Assembly: GCF_021462225.1 (NCBI RefSeq)
Contig: NC_061799.1
Coordinates: 47,231,914 to 47,295,913 of the forward strand
DNA: 64,000 nt
Reading direction: 5' to 3'
Source of the DNA: Girardinichthys multiradiatus
Taxonomy: Eukaryota; Chordata; Actinopteri; Cyprinodontiformes; Goodeidae
Shown here: positions 58,001 through 62,080 of the stretch, one piece after another
How positions within the stretch are numbered: position 1 is the stretch's first letter
Layout: each line of letters starts with the position of its first letter
The notes under the pieces: generated by a model
The model's database searches: none
What the model was told of the DNA's origin: nothing
The model's input: only the letters and a program-made list of their open reading frames with translations
Made by a program: the position numbers and the translations under genes

Positions 58001-58698
58001 AAAGCATCACATAGGCGTGTGTGTGTGTGAGATATCCATGTAGGAAATCTAAAATATAACAGAATATTTGCAGGATCTGAAGGTTCAGGACCTCTGCGAA
58101 TCAGCTTGGTTCTGAAAAGGCGTGCAGATGCACGTAAACAGGAACAGGACGGCTAAACCATCAGCTCATATTTATTCTGAGAAGTAGTTCTTCCTCCTCA
58201 GAGCTCCAACTGATCGTCACACAAGCAAACATAAACGTGAAGCGGCTGTACTCTCCTACCGGACTCTGGTTCTGGCTCATCTCTCAGAACCCGGCTGATC
58301 CTGCGCGACAGTGTGCCGATAAAACTGCTGACGGACGGTGCTCTGTGCTCCGCATCCGATCCGGCTTTCCTGAGCAGCGTTCCCTGCGAGCCAGAGGTGG
58401 CTCCTGGTTCAGACATGGACCGGAAGAAGGGAATGATCCTGTGCAGAGATCCATGCTTGTTCAGGTCCGGATTCTGGTTCTGCGGCCGTGGCAAAGTGCT
58501 GGTTCTCAGGAGGCCAAACAGGTAAGGGCGCTCCAGGTTCTGGTCTTCTGACATTCTCCACTGGTATCGATCCAATGGCTGCTCAGGACCTGGCTGAGGC
58601 TCAAACACCCTCCAGGGCTTTCTGTAATGGTGCCAGCGATACAGACCAGGCTGAACTGGGCCCTCGTGGCCCTCAGGGGAAATTCCACTTCCATTCAT
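4961..58698 (-). CDS. rasal2: rasal2: RAS protein activator-like 2 (SynGAP-family RasGAP), 18 coding exons, long isoform
   Basis: The product is a Ras GTPase-activating protein that speeds GTP hydrolysis on Ras at membranes; family members bind lipid through PH and C2 domains. Coding exons (high to low): 58698-58260, 43591-43464, 43389-43266, 29669-29563, 25813-25701, 20755-20602, 20472-20374, 20103-19549, 16565-16421, 15816-15672, 14777-14538, 14458-14257, 13224-13025, 11810-10853, 10778-10644, 10547-10345, 10270-10183, 5128-4961. All introns are GT-AG, all phases agree, and the sum is 4203 nt (1400 aa plus stop). The split PH region lies at about 147-390, C2 at about 392-520, RasGAP at about 560-830 (arginine finger R596 in [12 protein letters not shown] motif in [13 protein letters not shown]), a Ser/Pro-rich tail, and a coiled coil at about 1250-1370. 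RASAL2 rather than DAB2IP or SYNGAP1 is indicated by [28 protein letters not shown] and the end GEFKNSSC. The model is inferred from sequence alone, without transcripts. Confidence 0.9.
5285..6420 (-). mobile_element. Degraded Tc1/mariner-type transposon relic
   Basis: Several stretches recall the antisense strand of a common teleost Tc1-type element: AGTACACCC near 5284, GGCCTGGACTTTGACTAGG at about 5620, the GCAAGGTTCCCAGATCCCGT stretch at 5753-5772, CTGGTCTCATGTGTCCAAAG at 5923-5942, and AGAGAAGAGGTTTTCTCCTT at 6121-6140. Order and direction are consistent. All frames are broken. Another repeat (CTTGAAGACGTTTCACCTCT at 5851-5870) appears inserted in the middle. Confidence 0.6.
7382..7603. 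repeat. Unnamed dispersed repeat, copy 1
   Basis: About 200 bp closely similar to 42428-42612 on the same strand, sharing CCTTCAGGTCCAGTTTCTCC, GAGCTGAAATCTACTGGGAG, GTGGGCGTGTCTCTC and TGATTGGACAGAAA in order. Family unknown to me. Confidence 0.8.
8173..9782 (+). mobile_element. Tc1/mariner-like element, apparently full length (Tc1-B)
   Basis: A 1610-bp element with TA duplications at 8171-8172 and 9783-9784 and terminal inverted repeats of about 200 bp (8173-8372 and 9583-9782) that differ at only a few positions. It encloses one uninterrupted transposase frame. It lies in the last intron of rasal2, opposite to the gene. The near-identical arms and open frame suggest a young insertion. Confidence 0.96.
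8501..9505 (+). CDS. Tc1-like transposase, intact DD34E
   Basis: The 334-residue product has the usual Tc1 length. It would cut and paste the element at TA sites. The N-terminal bipartite paired-like DNA-binding region is at about 5-110 ([29 protein letters not shown]), with a basic [14 protein letters not shown] stretch at 49-62 that could serve as AT-hook-like linker and nuclear signal. The catalytic triad is D148 (SDESKF), D238 ([10 protein letters not shown]) and E273 ([13 protein letters not shown]), with 34 residues between the second Asp and the Glu. I see no stop or frameshift. Whether it is expressed cannot be told from sequence. Confidence 0.96.
   Translation: MGKTADLTAVQKATIDTLKQEGKTQKDISEQIGCSQSAVSRHLSGKSVGRKKCGRKRCTTRRGDRTLRKIVEKDRFQTLGDLRKQWTESGVETSRATVHRRVQEMGYRCRIPQVKPLLNQKQRQKRLTWATEKQHWTVAQWSKVLFSDESKFCMSFRNQGARVWRKTGEKEMPKCQKSSVKYPQSVMVWGAVSAAGVGPLCFIKGRVNAASYQEILEHFMLPSAEKLYGDEDFIFQHDLAPAHSAKTTGKWFSDHGITVLNWPANSPDLNPIENLWDIVKRTLRDSRPNTLDELKAAIEASWASIRPQQCHRLIASMPRCIEAVISAKGFPTKY
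10183..10270 (-). CDS. rasal2: rasal2 exon 17, coiled coil part 2
   Basis: Encodes [20 protein letters not shown] followed by AKQKIIDAQ after completing the split Arg codon. 88 nt; donor CAG|GTACAG. A short (GAT)n run lies about 15 bp into the intron (10143-10167). Confidence 0.95.
10345..10547 (-). CDS. rasal2: rasal2 exon 16, coiled coil part 1
   Basis: Encodes [20 protein letters not shown] followed by [20 protein letters not shown] and [18 protein letters not shown], a heptad-rich coiled coil. Donor AG|GTAGAG splits an Arg codon with exon 17. Confidence 0.96.
10644..10778 (-). CDS. rasal2: rasal2 exon 15 (residues 1204-1248)
   Basis: Encodes [20 protein letters not shown] followed by [20 protein letters not shown] and RNTEK. 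The [18 protein letters not shown] block is a RASAL2/DAB2IP signature. 135 nt, phase 0 on both sides, short 74- and 96-bp introns on either side. Confidence 0.95.
10853..11810 (-). CDS. rasal2: rasal2 exon 14 (residues 884-1203), Ser/Pro-rich linker
   Basis: A 958-nt exon, low-complexity in Ser/Pro/Gln but with RASAL2 landmarks in order: [85 protein letters not shown] and SASLRSSSS. This tail is the protein-interaction and phosphorylation region of the family. Acceptor TTCCTGCAG at 11811-11819, donor CAG|GTACGT. The strong antisense open frames here are shadows of codon bias. Confidence 0.95.
11811..13024 (-). other. rasal2 intron 13
   Basis: 1.2 kb, largely made of the LINE 3' end at 11985-12818. 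No other feature. Confidence 0.85.
11985..12818 (+). mobile_element. 3' end of a non-LTR retrotransposon (LINE), intronic
   Basis: The first 250 bp resemble the C-terminal coding end of teleost LINEs. An AT-rich untranslated tail follows, ending in GAGGGACAATAAAGCTC and a short (TTCTA)n run at 12800-12817, a typical LINE 3' tail. No open frame survives. It lies in rasal2 intron 13, opposite to the gene; I cannot name the clade firmly. Confidence 0.55.
13025..13224 (-). CDS. rasal2: rasal2 exon 13 (to residue 883)
   Basis: Encodes [20 protein letters not shown] followed by [18 protein letters not shown] and [17 protein letters not shown], closely matching human RASAL2 just after the GAP domain. 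Acceptor GACCACAG, donor AG|GTAACC; it ends with two bases of the AGC codon completed by exon 14. Confidence 0.95.
13225..14256 (-). other. rasal2 intron 12
   Basis: 1.03 kb starting with the (GT)16 run; otherwise unremarkable unique-looking sequence. Confidence 0.85.
14225..14256. repeat. (CA)16 / (GT)16 microsatellite forming the 5' splice site of rasal2 intron 12
   Basis: An uninterrupted AC dinucleotide run directly abuts exon 12. In gene orientation it is GT repeated 16 times, and the first GT is the splice donor. Confidence 0.95.
14257..14458 (-). CDS. rasal2: rasal2 exon 12, end of RasGAP domain
   Basis: Encodes [20 protein letters not shown] followed by [20 protein letters not shown] and [19 protein letters not shown]. 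Acceptor TCAACAG. The donor is unusual: the exon ends AAG and the intron starts straight into a (GT)16 microsatellite, so the 5' splice site reads GTGTGT. Confidence 0.96.
14538..14777 (-). CDS. rasal2: rasal2 exon 11, RasGAP core with FLR motif
   Basis: Encodes [20 protein letters not shown] followed by the hallmark [20 protein letters not shown] and then [27 protein letters not shown]. The FLR-xxx-PA motif stabilises the arginine finger in RasGAPs. 240 nt; donor AA|GTGAGT. Confidence 0.97.
14778..16420 (-). other. rasal2 introns 10 and 9 (flanking exon 10)
   Basis: Introns 14778-15671 and 15817-16420 contain no repeat or RNA that I can name. A GGA-rich run at 16270-16285 is low complexity. 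Confidence 0.8.
15672..15816 (-). CDS. rasal2: rasal2 exon 10, RasGAP domain
   Basis: Encodes [20 protein letters not shown] followed by [20 protein letters not shown] and [12 protein letters not shown] codon (Cys) is split with exon 11. 145 nt, acceptor TCTCCAG, donor TG|GTAAGA. Confidence 0.96.
16421..16565 (-). CDS. rasal2: rasal2 exon 9 (residues 574-621), arginine-finger exon
   Basis: Encodes [20 protein letters not shown] followed by [20 protein letters not shown]. The Arg of FRENTLATK (codon 16499-16497, residue 596) is the catalytic arginine finger equivalent to R789 of p120GAP, so the enzyme is predicted to be active. Acceptor TGTTCAG, donor G|GTGAGT. Confidence 0.96.
17157..17440. 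mobile_element. hAT-like MITE (imperfect inverted termini)
   Basis: Begins TAGGGGTGCACTGATTGCAG and ends with an imperfect inverse (CGGTTCACCCTAA). Internal CCGATTTTT and GATCGGCC motifs recall a widespread teleost hAT-type MITE. Non-coding, in rasal2 intron 8. Confidence 0.6.
18090..18700 (+). mobile_element. Degenerate L1-like LINE ORF2 remnant
   Basis: Plus-strand translation with interruptions gives [43 protein letters not shown] and [19 protein letters not shown], resembling the C-terminal part of L1-type ORF2. Multiple stops show it is dead. Confidence 0.5.
18850..18940. repeat. Short tandem GGTAACCCxTGG repeats
   Basis: Five or so imperfect copies of CCTGGTAACCC, CGTGGTAACCC and CATGGTAACCC in a row. 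Non-coding, intronic. Confidence 0.7.
19549..20103 (-). CDS. rasal2: rasal2 exon 8 (residues 389-573), C2 domain
   Basis: A single 555-nt exon carries the whole C2 domain, from [20 protein letters not shown] through [14 protein letters not shown] to [14 protein letters not shown]. It then enters the RasGAP domain ([33 protein letters not shown]). The [10 protein letters not shown] wording matches RASAL2 better than DAB2IP. Acceptor TTTCCAG, donor AAG|GTCAGA. Confidence 0.96.
20374..20472 (-). CDS. rasal2: rasal2 exon 7 (residues 356-388), end of PH domain
   Basis: Encodes [20 protein letters not shown] followed by [13 protein letters not shown], the PH-domain C-terminal helix with its invariant Trp. 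Acceptor CTGCCAG, donor AAG|GTGAGA; 99 nt, phase 0 on both sides. Confidence 0.95.
20602..20755 (-). CDS. rasal2: rasal2 exon 6 (residues 304-355), second PH segment
   Basis: Encodes [20 protein letters not shown] followed by [20 protein letters not shown] and [11 protein letters not shown]. The ALDLSMEE and SSILGQ blocks are family signatures. Acceptor GGTTTCAG, donor GAG|GTGAGA; 154 nt, phase 2 to 0. Confidence 0.95.
21255..21350. repeat. Teleost dispersed repeat (CAGGAATCTTTATTGTCATT type)
   Basis: The motif AATCAGGAATCTTTATTGTC followed by CCATAATGGAAATTCTG is a frequent teleost interspersed repeat, probably an antisense retroelement tail. About 100 bp, no frame. Confidence 0.5.
21460..21526. 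repeat. 9-bp tandem repeat GAGGTCRGT
   Basis: Seven to eight near-perfect copies of GAGGTCAGT or GAGGTCGGT in a row, in rasal2 intron 5. Confidence 0.9.
23110..23245. repeat. Tandem duplication of about 75 bp
   Basis: Two adjacent copies share CCCCAGAGACTAGA and CGACCGGACAGCAGTGGG, with ACC/GACCGG-rich spacers. Intronic, non-coding. Confidence 0.75.
23893..23920. repeat. (GT)14 microsatellite
   Basis: Uninterrupted GT run in rasal2 intron 5. Confidence 0.95.
24801..24987. repeat. 17-bp minisatellite, 11 units
   Basis: Unit TTCTGCTGCRGGTCTGG repeated exactly 11 times. The variable base runs G-AA-G-AA-G-AAA-G, showing a 51-bp higher-order period. 51 is divisible by three, so it yields long open frames on both strands that are not genes. 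Confidence 0.95.
25701..25813 (-). CDS. rasal2: rasal2 exon 5 (residues 267-303)
   Basis: Encodes [20 protein letters not shown] followed by [17 protein letters not shown]. The [13 protein letters not shown] block is common to the SynGAP family. The segment after it is shorter and more divergent than in mammals. Acceptor TCTTTCAG, donor AG|GTACCG, 113 nt, ends phase 2. Confidence 0.95.
26970..27042. repeat. Inverted repeat, 17-bp perfect arms, 39-bp loop
   Basis: ACACCCAGGTATTACAG (26970-26986) faces its exact complement at 27026-27042. The inner flanks (CTCCTGG and CCAGGAG) pair again after mismatches. Possibly a MITE core. Confidence 0.85.
28180..29230. repeat. Ancient degenerate array of GACTTGGACTAGTCC-type units
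   Basis: About 1 kb in which ACTTGGAC, GACTAG(T/A)C, CCTTTGAAGACTAGA and TTAGACTAG recur every few tens of bases with no fixed period. It reads like an old, diverged tandem repeat in rasal2 intron 4. Confidence 0.6.
29331..29492. mobile_element. MITE-like teleost repeat
   Basis: GGTGTCCAACTCAGTCCTCA and GGTGTCCTGCAGG at one end, and ACATGCAGGACACCGGTCCT and CAGGACTGA at the other, are imperfect inverses. This is the layout of a very common fish MITE. It lies 70 bp downstream of rasal2 exon 4. Confidence 0.65.
29563..29669 (-). CDS. rasal2: rasal2 exon 4 (residues 231-266)
   Basis: Encodes [20 protein letters not shown] followed by [16 protein letters not shown], nearly identical to human RASAL2. 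Acceptor CTCTGCAG, donor CCG|GTGAGT. This is the common exon that both putative first exons join, through the same phase-1 GAA codon. The RRRSIS sequence is a basophilic-kinase-type site by appearance. Confidence 0.95.
29971..30149 (+). mobile_element. tRNA-derived SINE
   Basis: The head has tRNA promoter boxes: an A-box-like TGGTGTAGGGGTTAAGCG at 29984-30001 and a B-box-like GGTTCGAC at 30046-30053, spaced as in tRNA genes. A CT-rich body follows, then AAAGGCCTCTAGTGC and a poly(A) tail at 30141-30149. It matches a widespread fish SINE pattern. The cloverleaf is no longer intact, so it is not a tRNA gene. Confidence 0.8.
31465..31489. repeat. (AC)12 microsatellite
   Basis: Uninterrupted AC run in rasal2 intron 3. 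Confidence 0.95.
34008..34403. repeat. 40-bp minisatellite, about 10 units
   Basis: The unit begins CACCTGCTGACCAACTCCAC and ends CTGGACCAGGRGAACG. Most units are 40 bp (the first is 39). GGAGAACG and GGGGAACG versions alternate over much of the array, giving an 80-bp higher-order period. Intron 3. Confidence 0.95.
35090..35980. repeat. GCTAATGTTAGCATGCTAAC-rich dispersed palindrome field
   Basis: AT-rich DNA full of GCTAATGTTAGC and ATGCTAAC words. The perfect 14-bp palindrome GTTAGCATGCTAAC is at 35498-35511 and 35791-35804, with many partial copies. Intron 3. Confidence 0.75.
37080..37530. repeat. Degenerate GGATAAAACCTGA-type repeat
   Basis: The words GATAAAA, ACCTGAA and AAACTGG recur every 12-25 bp over 450 bp. 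Purine-rich on the plus strand, non-coding. Confidence 0.6.
38068..38080 (-). CDS. rasal2: rasal2 alternative first coding exon (short isoform, MDLL plus G)
   Basis: ATG-GAC-CTC-CTT-G is followed by the strong donor GTGAGTC. The single trailing G joins the AA at the start of exon 4 to give [15 protein letters not shown]. The short human RASAL2 isoform has the same design, with five residues before the SERSPRRRS block. The predicted protein is 1174 aa and lacks exons 1-3, that is, the first half of the PH domain. The exon lies in a CpG-rich patch. No transcript evidence; the start context is only moderate (C at -3, G at +4). Confidence 0.5.
38080..38124 (-). other. Upstream ORF overlapping the MDLL start codon
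   Basis: ATG at 38124-38122 opens a 14-codon frame, with a second in-frame ATG at 38100-38098. It ends at TGA 38082-38080, and the last A of that stop is the first base of the MDLL ATG (TGATG). In this layout ribosomes would have to leak past, or terminate and reinitiate, to make the short isoform. It matters only if the transcript starts upstream of 38124. Confidence 0.45.
38173..38318. repeat. 29-bp tandem repeat, 4 copies, beside the internal rasal2 promoter
   Basis: Copies of the unit starting CTTCACAATAAGAGCCCAGC begin at 38173, 38231, 38260 and 38289. The last three are contiguous and the first is separated by an unrelated 29-bp stretch. The array lies 90-240 bp upstream (in gene orientation) of the MDLL start. 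Confidence 0.85.
38690..39345. repeat. Degenerate AAACCAGT-type repeat
   Basis: AAACCAGT, CCCAGTATAAA and related words occur dozens of times without fixed spacing over 650 bp, next to the putative internal promoter. Confidence 0.6.
39643..41850. repeat. 58/62-bp minisatellite, about 36 units (2.2 kb)
   Basis: The unit contains CACATGCTGCACCTGAACGC, then CTCATCAT, then GGAAGGAAAACCTCCACCTT and GATCTGAACT. Units with GATCTGACCGAACT are 62 bp and those with GATCTGAACT are 58 bp. Near the end (about 41500-41700) runs of identical 58-bp units suggest recent expansion. Intron 3. Confidence 0.95.
41718..41756. repeat. Perfect hairpin: 18-bp arms, 3-bp loop, within the minisatellite
   Basis: CCTGAACGTCATGGAGGG, then TTT, then its exact complement. 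It is made from unit sequence turned back on itself. The motif GTCATGGA recurs just after it (41761-41781). Confidence 0.95.
42428..42612. repeat. Unnamed dispersed repeat, copy 2
   Basis: Second copy of the element at 7382-7603, 35 kb away and in the same direction, with small indels. No coding capacity and no obvious terminal repeats. Confidence 0.8.
43031..43062. repeat. (AC)16 microsatellite
   Basis: Uninterrupted AC run about 200 bp downstream of exon 3; a second AC run interrupted by AG lies at 43171-43190. Confidence 0.95.
43266..43389 (-). CDS. rasal2: rasal2 exon 3 (residues 190-230)
   Basis: Encodes [20 protein letters not shown] followed by [13 protein letters not shown]. The [15 protein letters not shown] block is a RASAL2 signature. 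Acceptor CCCCAACAG, donor G|GTAGGC. It ends with one base of a split GAA codon that is completed by exon 4. Confidence 0.93.
43464..43591 (-). CDS. rasal2: rasal2 exon 2, first part of PH domain (residues 147-189)
   Basis: Encodes [18 protein letters not shown] followed by [18 protein letters not shown], the family's PH beta-strand segment seen in human RASAL2 and, more distantly, SYNGAP1. Acceptor is CCTCAG at 43592-43597. The donor after GAG-GAG is GTCCGA, which is a poor match to GTRAGT. Length 128 nt, phase 1 in, phase 0 out. Followed by a 74-bp intron. Confidence 0.93.
43745..43990 (-). mobile_element. RTE-like LINE fragment (C-terminal)
   Basis: Minus-strand translation includes a [20 protein letters not shown] segment resembling the last part of common fish RTE reverse-transcriptase proteins. 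Frames are broken. It sits 150 bp upstream of exon 2 in intron 1. Confidence 0.45.
44455..45178. repeat. 15/30-bp minisatellite (CTGAYCAGGAACCYN), about 48 half-units
   Basis: CTGACCAGGAACCTT and CTGATCAGGAACCCA alternate through 720 bp. Because 15 is a multiple of three, there are long open frames on both strands ([10 protein letters not shown] on plus; RFLVSGFLI on minus). No conserved domain or splice link is visible, so I treat it as a repeat and not a gene. Intron 1. Confidence 0.93.
47040..47250. repeat. Tandem repeat of AGGTCCAATCCRTCCGTCCC type
   Basis: 20-bp units and a larger block containing GGGCCTGATCTATCCACCAT (three copies) are repeated over 210 bp. Confidence 0.85.
49110..49280. 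repeat. Teleost dispersed repeat (ATCCAAATCCGTTCAGAACT type)
   Basis: TCCTGGATCCAGATGGTGCT, then TTCATCCAAATCCGTTCAGA and a short GGAC(G/A) run, is a frequent fish interspersed repeat of unclear class. Non-coding. Confidence 0.5.
52255..52500. repeat. Teleost dispersed repeat (AAGTATTCATACCCC type)
   Basis: CACAAGTATTCATACCCCCG with following AT-rich DNA resembles a common fish DNA-transposon-derived repeat. A similar word, AAGTATTCACACCCCTGCTG, occurs at 12345-12364. Confidence 0.45.
53040..53445. repeat. Second GTTAGCATGCTAAC palindrome field
   Basis: Same family as 35090-35980. The perfect palindrome is at 53199-53212, with many GCTAAC/GTTAGC words. A smaller patch lies at 55145-55265. 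Confidence 0.75.
53480..53790. mobile_element. Non-autonomous teleost repeat (TATGGTAAATGGTCTG type)
   Basis: TATATGGTAAATGGTCTGCT, AAAGTGCTTTACACCACAAC, GCTGCCCTGGGCCAGACTGA and GTCTTGCCCAAGGACACAAC follow in the order of a very common fish interspersed repeat. Class uncertain (often treated as MITE-like). Confidence 0.65.
54098..54185. repeat. Short dispersed repeat (TTTATTTATAAAGCTCTTTT type)
   Basis: GGTAAGTTTATTTATAAAGC then CAAGACATTCAAAGCGCTGT is a frequent teleost repeat fragment. Confidence 0.5.
57290..57640 (+). mobile_element. RTE-like LINE fragment (C-terminal)
   Basis: Plus-strand translation gives [21 protein letters not shown], then interrupted matches to LLHI-type and GQLR-type segments that are typical of the reverse-transcriptase C-terminus of common fish RTE elements. 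Stops show it is dead. Located about 0.6 kb downstream of rasal2 exon 1. Confidence 0.65.
58260..58698 (-). CDS. rasal2: rasal2 exon 1 (long isoform), residues 1-146
   Basis: The frame opens after an in-frame TAG 51 nt upstream. It starts at the ATG at 58698 (context ACCATGA), or at a second ATG at residue 49 (good A at -3), and ends GAG-CCA-GAG-TCC-G before GTAGGA. That phase-1 donor completes a GAC codon with exon 2, as the phase of the family requires. The peptide is Ser/Arg-rich ([25 protein letters not shown]). I do not recognise it in the human RASAL2 N-terminus, so it may be a fish-specific or alternative first exon. Exon assignment is inferred from frame, donor and phase. Confidence 0.6.
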
Positions 58699-61029
58699 GG
58701 TCCAGAACAGACGGCCTTGGTTCAGGAAGTAGCACCTCCGCTGGTTCTACAGTCGGGTTCTAGCTGGTTCATGATTTAAATGCAACAGCAGGGTTCTGAT
58801 GCAAGCTCGATGGAGTCCTCAAGTCGTCGTCATGCTGCTGTTCCTCAACAGGCTGTGAGCGAACGTCTTCCTGGGAGGAAGTCAGTGTCAGATGAAGACA
58901 GAGCTTCAGCCAATCAGAGGGCAGCAAACAGCAAACCAGCAGACTGTGGTTTCCTGTCAGAAGTGAAACTGGTTTAAGGCTCGGTACTCTGAGCCGTTTA
59001 CAGTGGAGGTCCCAATCAGACCTCTCAGGTCGGTTCATTCCAGGAGCCGGGGTCCAAAACTCTACCTGGAATCAGACCGAGAGGGTCCATTCTGCTCCAC
59101 AGACTCCAGAACCAGCAGAGACCAGGATTTCTACAGAATACCAGAACCCTGTGTGGTTTTACCTCAGAAATGATAATTTTGTCACACCACAAACACACAA
59201 CTTCTGACTGATCTGGTGTGTGTGTGTTGTTTGTGTGTGGGTGTGTATGATAACATTCAGTCTCTTTATTAAGCCAACACACTCACTCATCTCACAGCCC
59301 ATCTGCTGCTTCTCCAGAAGATCCAGTCTTTGTTCTTCCTGAAACTGGCTTTAAGAATCGCATGGAGTCCAGTTAAACTGTCATCTGCTTGTCTGGGATC
59401 AGGTCACAGAGGTACCAGGTCCGGAGAGAAACCCCTAAAAACCCAGCAGCACTTTCCAGGTCCTTCTGGGGATTCCTGGCTCGTTCCTAGGTCAGAAGGG
59501 AAATGTAGTTTCTCCAGTTGTCAGTCTACTCCAGGGTCTCCTCCCAGAGTACCAGGTCCAGGAGGCAATCAGAGCAGGTGAACCACCTGGTTTATGGTTG
59601 GTACCAAGGGATGTCCTCTGCTCCACCTCAGCATCATGCCTCCATCATGCTCCAAACATAAACTGAAGAAGGATTAACCATCAACACATCTTCTCATTTC
59701 AACATAAATCAAACCTGCGAAAGGAGGAGGAACGAGCTATTCCACAAGTCCAACCCCAGGGCTCCCAGTAAACCCACCAGTTGTCCTGTGGGGCTGGAGC
59801 AGGTCGAGGCTGTGAAAAGCTCTCTGCTTACTGACCCACATTTAGAGTTTATTGGATAACGGAGCGGCTGGTGTCCTGGACGCTGCATCTGGGTCAGAGT
59901 TAAGACCTGGTGAGGATTATGTGAAGAATCCCGACCAGAGCCAAGTCCACCAGGCGGTGCCGACGAGGAGTTCAGAGAGTCAAGAAGATCATGATGTTCG
60001 ACAGTGACACTTTTATCCAAACATCGGGGAAAATCAGAAATTCTTCAGCTGATAAATGATTCATTCAGACCGAGAAACACTGAAGCAGAACAAGACACCT
60101 TCACATCATTTATTAATGCTTCACTCTGAAGATTTCAGATGACTGATAACCCAAAAGACCAGAATGACAGATGTGTCTGAGCAGAACAGGACCCGAACCA
60201 CTAAATGTTCTAATAAGACAGAACCGTCATCCACGAACATGTTCCTGCTCGCTCAGACGCTCCATTGCCCAACAACTCCTGCTGGTTTCAGCCAAGAAGA
60301 TTTTAAAAACATTGAGTCCACAGAGAACACAAACCTGCCAGAAATCATTCCCACTAGAGGCTGACATTTTTTCGGGAATCCCACGGGACGGGAGACAGCA
60401 TCAGTAAAGATCACGTGATTGGGACGGTACAGGATAAAACATGAACTGGAGCAGACTGGAGCGGGAGCTAACCAATAGGAGGGAAATAAACTAGGATCAA
60501 TTGTCTTTAGAAATGTAAAACTGAGACTTTGTTATAAACTTTAAGAAAAAAAAACTTGAATCGACGCCGCCATTGTGTAGTTTTTTCCAAGAAGCCTAAA
60601 CTATAATGCGAGTCAAAAGAACTACACGACCCACAAGTCAACAGTGCTTCTGCTCGATGTTTTCCACCTGCGTTCAGAATGGAGGGAACAAACGCAGGTG
60701 GAGAACTGGACGTGGTAAAATTGGATTTGTAACGTAAAGTCAGAAATAAGGACTTATCTATTAAACTCGTAGAGCTGACAGGAAAGTCACAAATATTACC
60801 GAAGTTCAGGAGAGTTGATGTTAACACGCAGTCTGCTGCTTGTAAAACGTATTTAGTTGTAATCAAGTTCACCAGAGATTAAGGGACACTTGTAAGACAG
60901 ATTCTGGATTAAATCAGTCCTGCTTCTCTTCATTCATCAAACCAAAAGTACCATCATGTATCAAGTCTCATCTGACCAACAAAACTGCTGCACTAAAGAT
61001 TTAAGAGTCTTTGCCACAGTAGAGGGGAA

Positions 61030-61600
61030 AGGTACGGAAGCCCAAGAAGGGACATGGGGGAATTTATTTATTTTGCGTCTCCACGCAATACTTTTGCGTT
61101 CGGCATTTTGGAGCAACAGCACAGATGATAAACTGCTCATAAAACAAACACTGATATGTCATTGATATGATTTATTTATCATATGCAGGTTAACACGCTG
61201 TAAACAATGCGATAAAATGCTTAGGATTAGAAGAACCTTTCAAATCACGATAAAAACAAAAACACTAATGGCTTTCAATAAAAAAGTACCCATCATGCAG
61301 CAGTAATAAGGAAATAAAGTGTCACAGATGTGGTTTCGTGCAGTATTATTGTTCAGTGGTTTGTTTGACAGCTTGTGGATAAAAACTGTCTTTTAGTCTG
61401 ATTTGAAGATCATTTTATTTAAGGCCGATTTCAAAATAAAACTCAATAAATCTCAAAATGGGTGTAGTGTTTGTTTCATTTTTGCAGTTATCTGGTTTGG
61501 AAACTATCCCACAAAGTATTGCGAAATAACGCAAAGACTATTGCTTGGGGACACAAAAAAGAAAAAATCCCCCATGTCCCCTCGAGGACCTCGTAGAAAG
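61030..61600. mobile_element. Unidentified inverted-repeat element (MITE-like)
   Basis: GGGACATGGGGG at 61049-61060 faces CCCCCATGTCCC at 61569-61580. Pairing continues inward through TTTATTTATTTTGCGTCTCC / TTTTTTGTGTCCCC, GCAATA and TTTGCGTT with small gaps, about 50 bp in all. The roughly 500-bp interior is AT-rich and non-coding. I do not recognise the family. Confidence 0.55.
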
Positions 61601-61629
61601 GCTTCATTAAGAGAAGATATTAAATAAAT

Positions 61630-61930
61630 ATGTTGTGAAATAGAAAAAAATTGAATGTACCATTAAATGTACAATTTATGTAATACATCATTAAATATTA
61701 AGTGTACCACTAATTACATCATGTCGTCTTTAAAATTATACTTAATTATTCAGTGGCACATTTAATTGCATAATAGTCCATTTCATGATATAACGGTACA
61801 TTTATTGTTTCTAATGATGTATTAAATAAATAAATGGTACCTTTAATTTAATGGCACATTTAATGTTACATTTATTTCATGTTACATTTACTTCACTTAT
61901 GGGACATTCACAACATTTATTTATTTAATG
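61630..61930. repeat. AT-rich degenerate repeat (GGTACATTTAAT type)
   Basis: GTACATTTA, ATTAAATG and related words recur every 15-30 bp. Non-coding. Confidence 0.6.
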
Positions 61931-61989
61931 ATGATTTTATTGTATTAATTTTGTCCAGTTTGACCCTCCATTCTTGATGCCTGTATAGG

Positions 61990-62080
61990 AGGTCATGTCA
62001 GAATTTAAATCAGGTGTTCTGGAGCAGACACACATCTAAAACTTGCAGAGAAGAGGTCCCTGAGGACCAGGGCTGTCTTT
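61990..62080. repeat. Fragment of the MITE seen at 29331-29492
   Basis: CAGGTGTTCTGGAGCAGACA, ACATCTAAAACTTGCAGA and CCTGAGGACCAGGGCTG correspond to one end of that element. Confidence 0.5.

Larger units (their letters stand above)
43592..58259 (-). other. rasal2 intron 1 (long isoform)
   Basis: 14.7 kb with the RTE fragments, the 15/30-bp minisatellite, the 47.0-47.25 kb repeat and the palindrome fields. The stretches 45.2-47.0, 47.3-49.1, 49.3-52.2 and 55.3-57.2 kb hold only short chance open frames. Confidence 0.75.
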
